A stretch of 11,667 nt of DNA, taken from positions 1-11,667 of the forward strand of contig JACQTN010000471.1 in the NCBI GenBank assembly GCA_016210785.1. Direction: 5' to 3'. The stretch is from Armatimonadota bacterium. Lineage in GTDB: Bacteria; Sysuimicrobiota; Sysuimicrobiia; Sysuimicrobiales; JACQTN01. Below, in pieces: positions 1 through 5,870 of this stretch. The first letter of the stretch is position 1; the number at the start of each line of letters is the position of its first letter. Under the pieces are notes generated by a model. It did not search any database. It was not told the DNA's origin and was given only the letters and a program-made list of their open reading frames with translations. A program made the position numbers and the translations under genes.

Positions 1-530
1 GGCTGGAAGTGCCCGCCGACGAGGCGGAGGCCATCGTGCAGGCCGCGCGAGTGCACGACGTGGGCAAGATCGCCATCTCCGACATCATCCTCCGGAAGCC
101 GGGGGCCCTGTCGGCGGAAGAGTGGGAGGAGATGAACCGGCATCCGGTCTTCGGCGCGCAGATCGTCGGCCGCCTGCCCCAGTACCAGCGCGGGAAAGAG
201 TACATCCTCTATCACCACGAACGGTACGACGGCAGCGGAGCGCTCCGGCTGCGGGGACGGGAGATCCCCCTCGGCGCACGGATCATCGCGGCGGCCGACG
301 TCTTCGACGCCATGACCTCCGACCGGCCCTATCGCCGTGCCTTTGACCGGTCGGTGGCTATCGCTGAAATGGTGCGGCACAAGGGCCAGCAGTTTGATCC
401 CGTGGTGGTGGAGGCGTTGGTATCGGCCCTCCAGGAACAGGGCCTGCTCCGCGAGACTCCGCGGCTGGACGCCTTCGTCCCGCCCATGCCGCTGTCCGTA
501 CCCGCCAGCAGCACGTCCGTGCGACACTAA
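1..530 (+). CDS. HD-GYP domain protein, 3' part only (copy A)
   Basis: This is the C-terminal 176 or so codons of an HD-GYP protein whose start lies before the window. The frame is already open from base 3, and the GTG at 9 lines up with the inside of the downstream paralogue, so it is not a start. Visible motifs are HDVGK (HD pair plus Lys), a His in NRHPVFG, the HH pair in YHHERYDGSG, and the Asp in AAADVFDAM, all expected metal or phosphate ligands. HD-GYP proteins hydrolyse cyclic-di-GMP to pGpG or GMP through a bi- or trinuclear iron/manganese site. Odd point: the GYP motif reads GSGALRLRG, so Tyr-Pro is absent. About 76% of residues match copy B at 1294-2673, including the same SVRH C-terminus, so the two are tandem paralogues. 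Whether copy A shares the membrane N-terminus of copy B cannot be seen. The fold is secure; enzymatic activity is inferred. Confidence 0.93.
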   Translation, partial: LEVPADEAEAIVQAARVHDVGKIAISDIILRKPGALSAEEWEEMNRHPVFGAQIVGRLPQYQRGKEYILYHHERYDGSGALRLRGREIPLGARIIAAADVFDAMTSDRPYRRAFDRSVAIAEMVRHKGQQFDPVVVEALVSALQEQGLLRETPRLDAFVPPMPLSVPASSTSVRH

Positions 531-628
531 CCCGGTTCCGCCGATTTGGCTGACCGAACAGGTGATCGCCCGGTCGAGTGCTTCCCGCGCACGGCTTAGT
601 ACTTTCGGCCACCACGGACCGCGAAGCC

Positions 629-658
629 TTGACAGTGCCTCAGGGAAGTCCCTATACT
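629..658 (+). promoter_or_regulatory. sigma70-type promoter driving the riboswitch transcript
   Basis: A perfect -35 TTGACA (629-634) and a -10 TATACT (653-658) are separated by 18 bases. Transcription would start near 665, about 45 bases before the GEMM aptamer. The first part of the transcript can form a small hairpin (668-673 with 680-685). No obvious terminator separates it from the stop codon of copy A at 530, but its strength and position make it the likely start of a new unit: riboswitch, leader ORF, 82-residue protein and possibly HD-GYP copy B. Confidence 0.8.
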
Positions 659-709
659 GGCGGCGCAACAGCAACGCGCTGCTGTGGCGCGGCGACAACT
701 GAATAGACA

Positions 710-791
710 CCTTCCGAAAGGGCAAACCGTTCGAGAGGACGGGACGCAAAGCCGCGGGACTCGCGAGAGTCAGCCGGGCTGCCGAAGAAGG
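710..791 (+). promoter_or_regulatory. cyclic-di-GMP-I (GEMM-I) riboswitch aptamer
   Basis: The sequence matches the conserved GEMM-I core. It has AGGGCAAACC (719-728), then stem P2 (727-732 with 737-742) closed by the GNRA tetraloop GAGA. The invariant GGGACGCAAAGCC (741-753) follows, then a short P3 stem GACTC/GAGTC with tetraloop GCGA (758-771) and the 3' signature AGCCGGGCTGCCGAA (772-786). CCTTC (710-714) can pair with GAAGG (787-791) to close P1. The G run in AGGGC is kept, as expected for cyclic-di-GMP binding; cyclic-GMP-AMP variants of this class carry an A at the key guanine. It lies 45 bases after a good promoter and upstream of a small exported protein and an HD-GYP gene, so ligand sensing and predicted ligand breakdown are side by side. 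Whether ligand turns expression on or off is not decided by the sequence. Confidence 0.93.
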
Positions 792-802
792 GGCCGCATG
801 GT

Positions 803-840
803 ATCGCCTGCTCCGCTTCGGAACCCGCGGGGCAGGCGAT
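803..840 (+). terminator. hairpin after the aptamer, candidate expression platform
   Basis: ATCGCCTGC (803-811) pairs perfectly with GCAGGCGAT (832-840). The stem continues inward through a T-G pair and four more pairs (812-816 with 827-831), giving 14 pairs around a 10-base loop. It begins 12 bases after the aptamer and is followed by TGTCGTTCC, only weakly T-rich, so it is a poor classical terminator or a structure acting at another level. Bases 824-830 (CCCGCGG) are also exactly complementary to 752-758 (CCGCGGG) inside the aptamer, a possible competing pairing that would make the two folds exclusive. This is inference from base pairing alone. Confidence 0.5.
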
Positions 841-863
841 TGTCGTTCCGAGAGGAGGGAGAC

Positions 864-929
864 GTGAACGACAGGGCCGGGTGGCACCGCACCGCAGTCA
901 TCTCGGGCCGAGGGAGGATGGAACCATGA
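864..929 (+). CDS. 21-codon leader ORF coupled to the next gene
   Basis: A GTG start at 864 follows a very strong Shine-Dalgarno sequence (GAGGAGGGA, 852-860) and opens a frame of 21 codons, starting VNDRAGWHR and ending GRGRMEP. Its TGA (927-929) overlaps the ATG (926) of the exported protein gene as ATGA, the usual arrangement for translational coupling. It sits between the riboswitch hairpin and the first real gene, so it may be a leader peptide setting translation of the next gene. It resembles no family I know and has no run of one amino acid that would point to attenuation. The strong ribosome site and exact overlap are the only evidence that it is translated. Confidence 0.4.
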   Translation: MNDRAGWHRTAVISGRGRMEP

Positions 930-1174
930 ATCGCGCCATGAGCCTGCTGCTATTGTTCGTGGTGATCGGGGTTGCCCTGGGGACATCCCTGGCCTATGCC
1001 GGGGAGGATCTGTCGGGCGAGGATCCGCCCATGTCGGCGGCAGGAAACGCACACAACAACGCCGGCAAGGTCTCCGGCACCAGCACGCCCGGCGGCCACG
1101 CTCCCAACGAGAACGCCACCCTGGGCGGCAACCCGGGCAACAAGGCGGGTGACCGGGATCAGGGAGGCCGCTGA
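926..1174 (+). CDS. small exported low-complexity protein under riboswitch control
   Basis: This is an 82-residue protein of unknown family. Residues 1-25 form a signal peptide: a short basic start (MNRAM), a hydrophobic core LLLLFVVIGVALG, and a likely signal peptidase I site after SLAYA. The mature part of about 57 residues is rich in Gly, Asn, Ala, Pro and Asp, has no Cys and no hydrophobic stretch, and is probably disordered outside the membrane. The ATG at 926 has GGGAGG (912-917) eight bases upstream and overlaps the leader ORF stop. It is the first clear gene after the cyclic-di-GMP riboswitch, so its level should follow cyclic-di-GMP; a role in the cell surface or matrix would fit but is inference. 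A 17-bp inverted repeat begins 48 bases after its stop. Confidence 0.72.
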   Translation: MNRAMSLLLLFVVIGVALGTSLAYAGEDLSGEDPPMSAAGNAHNNAGKVSGTSTPGGHAPNENATLGGNPGNKAGDRDQGGR

Positions 1175-1222
1175 TCTGTCGCAGTTCCATCGCAGCGGAT
1201 TGAGAGAGTCTTAGAACCCGGT

Positions 1223-1261
1223 GGTGCGCGGCCGGTCGGGCCGGCCGACCGGCCGCGCACC
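1223..1261 (+). other. 17-bp perfect inverted repeat between the exported protein and HD-GYP genes
   Basis: Bases 1223-1239 pair without mismatch with 1245-1261 around a 5-base loop (GCCGG). The stem is almost all G-C. No T-rich tract follows on either strand, so it is not a standard intrinsic terminator. It could attenuate read-through into the HD-GYP gene, protect the 3' end of the short upstream message, or be a protein-binding palindrome. It ends 32 bases before the HD-GYP start. Confidence 0.6.
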
Positions 1262-1293
1262 CACCGGCGTGTGCCGGTCCACACCGACGGGCC

Positions 1294-2673
1294 ATGCCGC
1301 GGACGCTGAGGGCGCTGCCCGCCCGCGCCCGGCTGTTCTTCTGGATCATCCTGGGGGTGTCTGTGTGCCTCCTCGGGGTGATCCTTTTCTGGCAGTCCTC
1401 GGCGGCGGTCTTGTGGGAAACGGCGCGGACCGGCACGCCCATCGTCATCGCCGCGTCCGCGCTGATCTTCCTGGCACGCCTGTACCCCATTCCCTTCGCG
1501 GGCGGCGACCGGGTCTCCGTCACCTTCCGGCTGGATGGAGTCGTCCTGTTCGCCGCGATCCTGCTGCTGCCGGAGATCGAGGCGGTCCTGGTGGCGGTCG
1601 CGGGCGTGGGGTTCCATCAACTGTACGTGTACTTCAACAAGCGCGAGCGGTGGTACCTGTGCGTCTTCAACACCGCGCAGTACGTGATCGTCGTCGGCCT
1701 GGCCGCCATCGCCTACCGCGCTCTCGACAACGGCACCGTACCGCCGCTGGCCTCGCCGAGGGACCTGATCCCGATTCTGGTCACCACGGCCGTATACTTC
1801 GCCGTCAACACCGCGCTCATTTCCACCATGCTGGCGCTCGTGCGCCAGCGGCGTCCCTGGGAGGTGTGGGTAGGCGCGCACCGGTGGACCTGGCACCTCT
1901 ACCTGGCACATCTGGCCCTGGGCATCCTGATCGCCGACCTCTTCCTGGTGGTGCCGCTGGCCGTCCCCCTGGTCACGCTGATGGTCCTGGTGCTCCGGCA
2001 CGCCTACGGCAGCGTGGCCATCATCCGCGACCAGACCCGCGAGACCATCGAGCTCCTCGCCGACACGGTGGACCGCCGGGACCCGTATACCTTCCAGCAC
2101 TCCCAGAGGGTGGCGGACTACTGCCGGCTCATCGCGCGACGGCTGGAGATGTCCGCGGACGAAGTGGACGCCATCGTGCAGGCGGCGCGCGTGCACGACG
2201 TGGGCAAGATCGCCATCTCCGACGTGATCTTGCAGAAGCCCGGCAGCCTCACGGACGAGGAACGAGGGGAGATCGACAAGCACGCCGCGTTCGGCGCGGA
2301 GATCGTCGCCCGCCTGCCGCAATACCAGCGCGGCAAGGAGTACATCCTCTACCACCACGAGCGGTACGACGGGAGCGGCACCTTCCGGCTGCGGGGGCGC
2401 GACATCCCGGTGGGCGCCCGGATCATCGCCGCGGCCGACACCTTCGACGCCATGACGTCCGACCGGCCGTACCGCCGCGCCCTGGACCGGGCGGTGGCCA
2501 TCGCCGAGATGATCCGGCAGAAGGGCAAGCAGCTCGACCCGGTCGTGGTGGAAGCGTTCATCACGGCGCTGCAGGAACAGGAACTCCTCAGCGATGCGCC
2601 GCGGCTGGGTGCGCTGGTCCCGCAAGTTCCCCTGCCGGTGCCCGCAGCGGCCAGCACTTCCGTCCGGCACTAG
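1294..2673 (+). CDS. membrane-anchored HD-GYP phosphodiesterase-like protein (copy B)
   Basis: This 459-residue protein has an N-terminal half (about 13-235) with six to eight hydrophobic segments and no recognised ligand motif. It is probably a membrane sensor domain of the kind often joined to cyclic-di-GMP enzymes. A short linker leads to a C-terminal HD-GYP domain (about 250-430). Visible ligands are H269 (FQHSQRV), H301-D302 and K305 (HDVGK), H330, H354-H355 (YHHERYDGSG) and D382 (AAADTFDAM). The usual GSGYPRG loop is GSGTFR, one residue shorter and without Tyr-Pro, just as in copy A, so catalysis is likely but not certain. ATG 1294 is the first usable start in frame; its Shine-Dalgarno sequence is weak. 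It probably lies on the riboswitch transcript, subject to the hairpin at 1223-1261, which would give feedback between cyclic-di-GMP level and its breakdown. Confidence 0.9.
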   Translation: MPRTLRALPARARLFFWIILGVSVCLLGVILFWQSSAAVLWETARTGTPIVIAASALIFLARLYPIPFAGGDRVSVTFRLDGVVLFAAILLLPEIEAVLVAVAGVGFHQLYVYFNKRERWYLCVFNTAQYVIVVGLAAIAYRALDNGTVPPLASPRDLIPILVTTAVYFAVNTALISTMLALVRQRRPWEVWVGAHRWTWHLYLAHLALGILIADLFLVVPLAVPLVTLMVLVLRHAYGSVAIIRDQTRETIELLADTVDRRDPYTFQHSQRVADYCRLIARRLEMSADEVDAIVQAARVHDVGKIAISDVILQKPGSLTDEERGEIDKHAAFGAEIVARLPQYQRGKEYILYHHERYDGSGTFRLRGRDIPVGARIIAAADTFDAMTSDRPYRRALDRAVAIAEMIRQKGKQLDPVVVEAFITALQEQELLSDAPRLGALVPQVPLPVPAAASTSVRH

Positions 2674-2753
2674 ATGACTCGGAGCATGAGAGGTATCCGG
2701 GTCAAGTTTCGTGGATGAGATCGCACCCTGGACAGCAGCGGCCCCCACCAGAC

Positions 2754-2791
2754 GCGACGGCCGGCCTCTCCAAGCAGAGGCCGGCCGTCGC
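2754..2791. terminator. hairpin terminator between convergent genes
   Basis: Bases 2754-2769 and 2776-2791 form a perfect 16-bp stem with a 6-base loop (CCAAGC). It lies midway between the stop of the plus-strand HD-GYP gene (2673) and the stop of the minus-strand gene (2818), so it can end transcription from both sides. Neither flank has a strong T tract; the plus side continues AGTGTGCAGATTCTC. The call rests on stem strength and position. Confidence 0.7.
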
Positions 2792-2817
2792 AGTGTGCAG
2801 ATTCTCGGGTGAACGGG

Positions 2818-3696
2818 TTACCGGCGGGCTTTGGCGCGGGACCGGGCCGGCCTGGATGTCCGCGCGGCCGACCTGGCGGTCCTGGCCAGCGCGGGTTTCT
2901 TCGCCTTCACCGGCGCCGCCTTGGACGCGGGCCGGGGGGCCGTAGACCGGGACGGACTCGGGGCAGTCCCCGTGGCGGCCGCAGGCCGCGGCGCGGCGGC
3001 TGCAGGTCGTGGCGCGGCGGCCGCAGGTCGTGGCGCGACAGCCGCAGGTCGTGGCGGGCCGGCCGCAGGTCGTGGCGGGCTGACCGCAGGTCGCGGCGGG
3101 CCGGCCGCAGGTCGGGGCGGGGCGGGACGCTGGGCTTCCGCCGGCCGCACGCCGGCGGCGGCCATGGCTCCGGGCGCCGGCACGCCCACACGGCCGGGGG
3201 CCGCGGGCCGCGCCGGCACGGCGGACCGGGAGACCTGAGCCGGCATCGGGCGGGCCGGCGGCCGCGGCGCCGGCTTGGGTGCCTCGGGTGGAGGCATCAC
3301 GATCTTCAACCGCTTGTACTTGGCCTCGCGCCACTTCTTGTGACGTTGCCCCAGGCGCTCGAAGAGATCGAAGAGGTCCGGCCACCCCAGGTCGTGGCGC
3401 ATCCCCTGGATCACCGGCTCCATTTTGTTCCACGGGATCGGGAACAACTCGAGGACGGGCTCCTCCGGCACGATGCCCGCCTCGACCAGGTAGCCCAGGT
3501 TGTCGCAGAAAACCGCCGCCCGCAGGAAGTTGGTGAACCGGATGCTCCCCGGCGGGCACTCGATCACGAACTGGTTGTAGTCTTTGAAGTCAAACTGGAA
3601 CACCATGTACTGCAGGGCGTCCACGTTCTGTGGTATATCGGCAATATTCATCAGCCGGAGCACGACGTCGGCTTCCTGCGGACGCAGCTTCCTCAT
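2818..3696 (-). CDS. unknown N-terminal domain with a long Pro-Ala-Arg repeat tail
   Basis: This is a 292-residue cytoplasmic protein with no signal peptide or membrane segment. Residues 1-130 look like a folded, mostly helical domain (FLRAAVFCDNLGYLVEAGIV, then PWNKMEPVIQGMRHDLG). The pattern recalls uncharacterised DUF4760-like domains, but I cannot confirm that. From about 135 the chain is Pro/Ala/Arg-rich, with seven 7-residue units of the RPAAxxP type (about 190-239), and it ends in a Lys/Arg-rich segment (KAKK, SRAKARR). The tail resembles AlgP or histone-H1-like tails, so nucleic-acid or other polyanion binding is possible. The start is ATG 3696, with a GAGGGGG ribosome site nine bases upstream; a TTG directly before it is less likely. 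It is separated from the oxidase operon by 310 bases and probably has its own promoter. Confidence 0.75.
   Translation of the reverse strand: MRKLRPQEADVVLRLMNIADIPQNVDALQYMVFQFDFKDYNQFVIECPPGSIRFTNFLRAAVFCDNLGYLVEAGIVPEEPVLELFPIPWNKMEPVIQGMRHDLGWPDLFDLFERLGQRHKKWREAKYKRLKIVMPPPEAPKPAPRPPARPMPAQVSRSAVPARPAAPGRVGVPAPGAMAAAGVRPAEAQRPAPPRPAAGPPRPAVSPPRPAAGPPRPAAVAPRPAAAAPRPAAAAPRPAAATGTAPSPSRSTAPRPASKAAPVKAKKPALARTARSAARTSRPARSRAKARR
2981..3127 (-). repeat. seven tandem 21-bp units coding the RPAA tail
   Basis: Units beginning GCAGGTCGTGGCG on the plus strand recur every 21 bases at 2981, 3002, 3023, 3044, 3065, 3086 and 3107. They differ at a few positions and stay in phase with the minus-strand gene, each coding seven residues such as RPAAAAP or RPAAGPP. 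The repeat number could change by slippage or recombination without breaking the reading frame. Confidence 0.9.
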
Positions 3697-3757
3697 CAAA
3701 GGGTTCCCCCTCGATACTGTGAGGCCCCAGCCTGGATACAGATGTTCGCGGTTTCAT
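3590..3757 (-). CDS. doubtful 55-codon ORF overlapping the start of the next gene
   Basis: ATG 3757 is preceded at ideal distance by a strong ribosome site, AAAGGAG (3770-3764). The frame opens MKPRTSVSRLG and runs 55 codons, overlapping the first 107 bases of the 292-residue gene in another frame. Its codons lack the usual GC-rich third positions, which argues against a real protein. It may be a leader ORF that affects translation of the main gene, or a chance frame behind a chance ribosome site. The ribosome site lies at the foot of an imperfect hairpin (3766-3791). Confidence 0.2.
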   Translation of the reverse strand: MKPRTSVSRLGPHSIEGEPFDEEAASAGSRRRAPADEYCRYTTERGRPAVHGVPV

Positions 3758-4010
3758 ACGGAACTCCTTTCCCCCCGCGAAAACGGGAAGGCAGTCTGAA
3801 CCCCATGCACACGGTAGTGCAGGGCTACCAGATATTGTGGTCATCAGTATGCGAGGCACAAGATACAGGTTTCCGATGGGCCAGACACGGGTCAATCCGA
3901 CATCTCGCCACGCCGGGCAGTCGGCCGGCGAGACCGGCGACACGGTACCGAGAAAACGTCTGGCGGCGAGGGGCCGGCGTCCGCCGTTCGGGAGGCCGGC
4001 GGAGGATTCT
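3700..4010. other. gap between the oxidase operon and the repeat-tail gene
   Basis: This 310-base stretch holds no convincing gene apart from the doubtful leader ORF ending at 3590. On the minus strand it should contain the end of the oxidase transcript and the promoter of the repeat-tail gene. Just after the ctaAB stop there are GC-rich inverted segments (about 3966-4002), followed on the minus strand by a short T run (TTTTC, near 3954-3958), a weak terminator candidate. I saw TTGACC at 3895-3890 but no -10 box at a normal distance, so no promoter is called. Local GC is lower than in the genes. Confidence 0.4.
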
Positions 4011-5870
4011 TCACCCCAGCGATCGGTCGAAGGCCATGGCGAAGAACAGCAGCGCCAGGTACACGATGGAGTAACCAAACAACCGCCACGCGGCGCGGTG
4101 GCTGGTGTCGCGGCGGACCTGCGCGGCCAGGGCGATGAAACCCGCGCCCAGCACAACCGCCGCACCCAGATACAGCCATCCCATCAGGCCCAGCGGGGTG
4201 AGGACGAGCGTGAACAGCACCAGCACCCCGCTGTAGGCCAGGATCTGACGCCGCGCCGCGTTGTCCCCCTTTACCACCGGGAGCATCGGGACTCCGGCCC
4301 GCCGGTAGTCCTCCACCCGCACCAGCGCCAGCGCCCAGAAGTGAGGCGGCGTCCACAGGAAGATGATGCCGAAGAGCAAGACGGCGGTCAGGTCGAGCCG
4401 TCCCGTCACGGCCGCCCACCCCACCATGGGCGGGACCGCGCCCGCCGCGCCGCCGATGACGATGTTGAGTGGCGTGCTGCGCTTGAGCCACAGGGTGTAC
4501 ACGCCCACGTAGAAGAGCAGCGCCAGTTGCGCCAGCACCGCACTCAGCACGTTCACCCACGCGGCCATGAGGAGGAAGGACGCGACGCCCAGCGCGATCC
4601 CAAACGCCAGCGCCCGGCCCGGTGGCACCCGTCCGGCCGGCAGCGGGCGGGTTCGCGTCCTGGCCATCACCCCGTCGATGTCCCGATCCACGTAGCAGTT
4701 GATGGCGTTGGCCCCGCCGGCCGCCAGCGCGCCGCCCAGCAGCGTGAGCAGGGCCAGGACCGGATCGGGCGCGCCGCGGGCCGCCATCCACATGGCCGCG
4801 TAGGCCGTGGCCAGCAGCAGCACGATGATGCGCGGCTTGGTCAGGTGGACGTAGTCCGCGGCGGCGCGCCCCCACGCCCGTAGCACCGCCCCCGCGTCCG
4901 GCGTCGCGGCGGCGTAGGCCACGCCCCCGGCGGTCTCCCCGCCCGCCACCACCGGCGGCTGCCAGGCGCGGAAGGCCAGGATCACCAGGAGCACCAGCAA
5001 CGCGGCGGCCACGCCCAGGTGGATGGTGGTCACCGCTGCGGGGATACGCAGGCTCACGTTCAGCCCGCCCAGCAGCACCTGGACGGCCAGCAGCACCAGC
5101 GCGGCGCGGGCCACCGGACCCACGCCGGGGTGATGGCGCTGCGCGCGGGAAGCACGCAGGGTGGTGACCAGGATCAGCAGGCCGACCGTGAGGGCGGCCA
5201 TGCGGTGGATGAATTGGACCAGGATCGGGCCGCGCAGCGGCGGGACGAGCCGGCCGTAGCACAGGGGCCAGTCCGGGCAGGCCAGGGCGGCGCCGCTGCT
5301 GCCCACGTATCCTCCCAGCAGGCTGGCCCCGAAGACGCCCACCGCGGCCAGCACGGCCAGGTGGCCGAAGCGGAAGCTGGAGCGGGGCGCAGAGGGAGGC
5401 TCGGCGTTTCCAGGGGAGGGCCTGACGCGCGCGTCGTCCGCCGCCAGAACGATCAGCGTGATGGTGGTGAGGAAGGCCAGGCCCAGCGCCAGGTGGGCCA
5501 CCACCACTCCCGCGGCCAGGTGCAGGCGCACGGTGAGCGCCCCCAGCAGCACCTGTGCGATCAGCAGCACCACGGCCAGCCACGCCAGGCGCGCCACGCG
5601 GGGCGCCGCCTTCCGCTGCGACCGCGCCGCCCACGCCGTGGCCACGGTGAAGAGGCCGACCACCGAGGCCACCAGCCGGTGGGTCCACTCGATCAGGACG
5701 GGCGTCTCGAGAGGCGGGAGGATCCGACCGTGGCACAGGGGCCAGTCCGGACAGGCCAACCCGGCGCCAGTGGCGCGCACCAGGCCGCCCAGCATCACCA
5801 GGAGGTAGGTGAGGACGGCGGTGATGGTGGCCAGCCGGCGGAGACGATCCATCGACGCGGCGGCGGTCAC
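4011..5870 (-). CDS. ctaAB: fused haem A synthase - haem O synthase (CtaA-CtaB)
   Basis: This 619-residue membrane protein joins two consecutive enzymes of haem A biosynthesis. Residues 1-305 are CtaA/COX15, with eight helices in two similar halves. Each half has a CPDWPLC cysteine pair (C40/C46 and C198/C204), and four haem-ligand histidines are visible (H64, H126, H222, H284). After a linker, residues 335-619 are the UbiA-type farnesyltransferase CtaB, with N391-x3-D395-x3-D399, RTRTRPL, and the WTPPHFWALAL plus GVPMLP motifs. CtaB makes haem O from haem B; CtaA oxidises it to haem A for subunit I. The fusion order runs against the reaction order. The GTG start at 5870 overlaps the upstream stop (GTGA), and an ATG at 5852 is the alternative. 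Such fusions are known in some bacteria, for example Thermus. Confidence 0.95.
   Translation of the reverse strand: MTAAASMDRLRRLATITAVLTYLLVMLGGLVRATGAGLACPDWPLCHGRILPPLETPVLIEWTHRLVASVVGLFTVATAWAARSQRKAAPRVARLAWLAVVLLIAQVLLGALTVRLHLAAGVVVAHLALGLAFLTTITLIVLAADDARVRPSPGNAEPPSAPRSSFRFGHLAVLAAVGVFGASLLGGYVGSSGAALACPDWPLCYGRLVPPLRGPILVQFIHRMAALTVGLLILVTTLRASRAQRHHPGVGPVARAALVLLAVQVLLGGLNVSLRIPAAVTTIHLGVAAALLVLLVILAFRAWQPPVVAGGETAGGVAYAAATPDAGAVLRAWGRAAADYVHLTKPRIIVLLLATAYAAMWMAARGAPDPVLALLTLLGGALAAGGANAINCYVDRDIDGVMARTRTRPLPAGRVPPGRALAFGIALGVASFLLMAAWVNVLSAVLAQLALLFYVGVYTLWLKRSTPLNIVIGGAAGAVPPMVGWAAVTGRLDLTAVLLFGIIFLWTPPHFWALALVRVEDYRRAGVPMLPVVKGDNAARRQILAYSGVLVLFTLVLTPLGLMGWLYLGAAVVLGAGFIALAAQVRRDTSHRAAWRLFGYSIVYLALLFFAMAFDRSLG

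Noticed and set aside
1159..2748. Very long open frames opposite or out of frame with the HD-GYP gene (529 and 574 codons)
   Set aside because: They overlap a gene with clear motifs and have Arg/Pro/Gly-rich, repeat-like translations typical of antisense frames in GC-rich DNA. No domain is recognisable.
2981..3127. Tandem 21-bp units as a possible CRISPR array
   Set aside because: There are no spacers. The units are directly adjacent, differ from each other and stay in phase with a coding frame.
2809..4074. 421-codon plus-strand frame across the repeat-tail gene, with GRGG repeats
   Set aside because: The repeats come from the 21-bp units read on the wrong strand. The minus strand has the better start, ribosome site and a folded N-terminal domain.
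3892..5736. 614-codon minus-strand frame and long plus-strand frames over the haem synthase gene
   Set aside because: They are other frames of ctaAB, which has complete CtaA and CtaB motifs. Their translations are low-complexity and end without family features.
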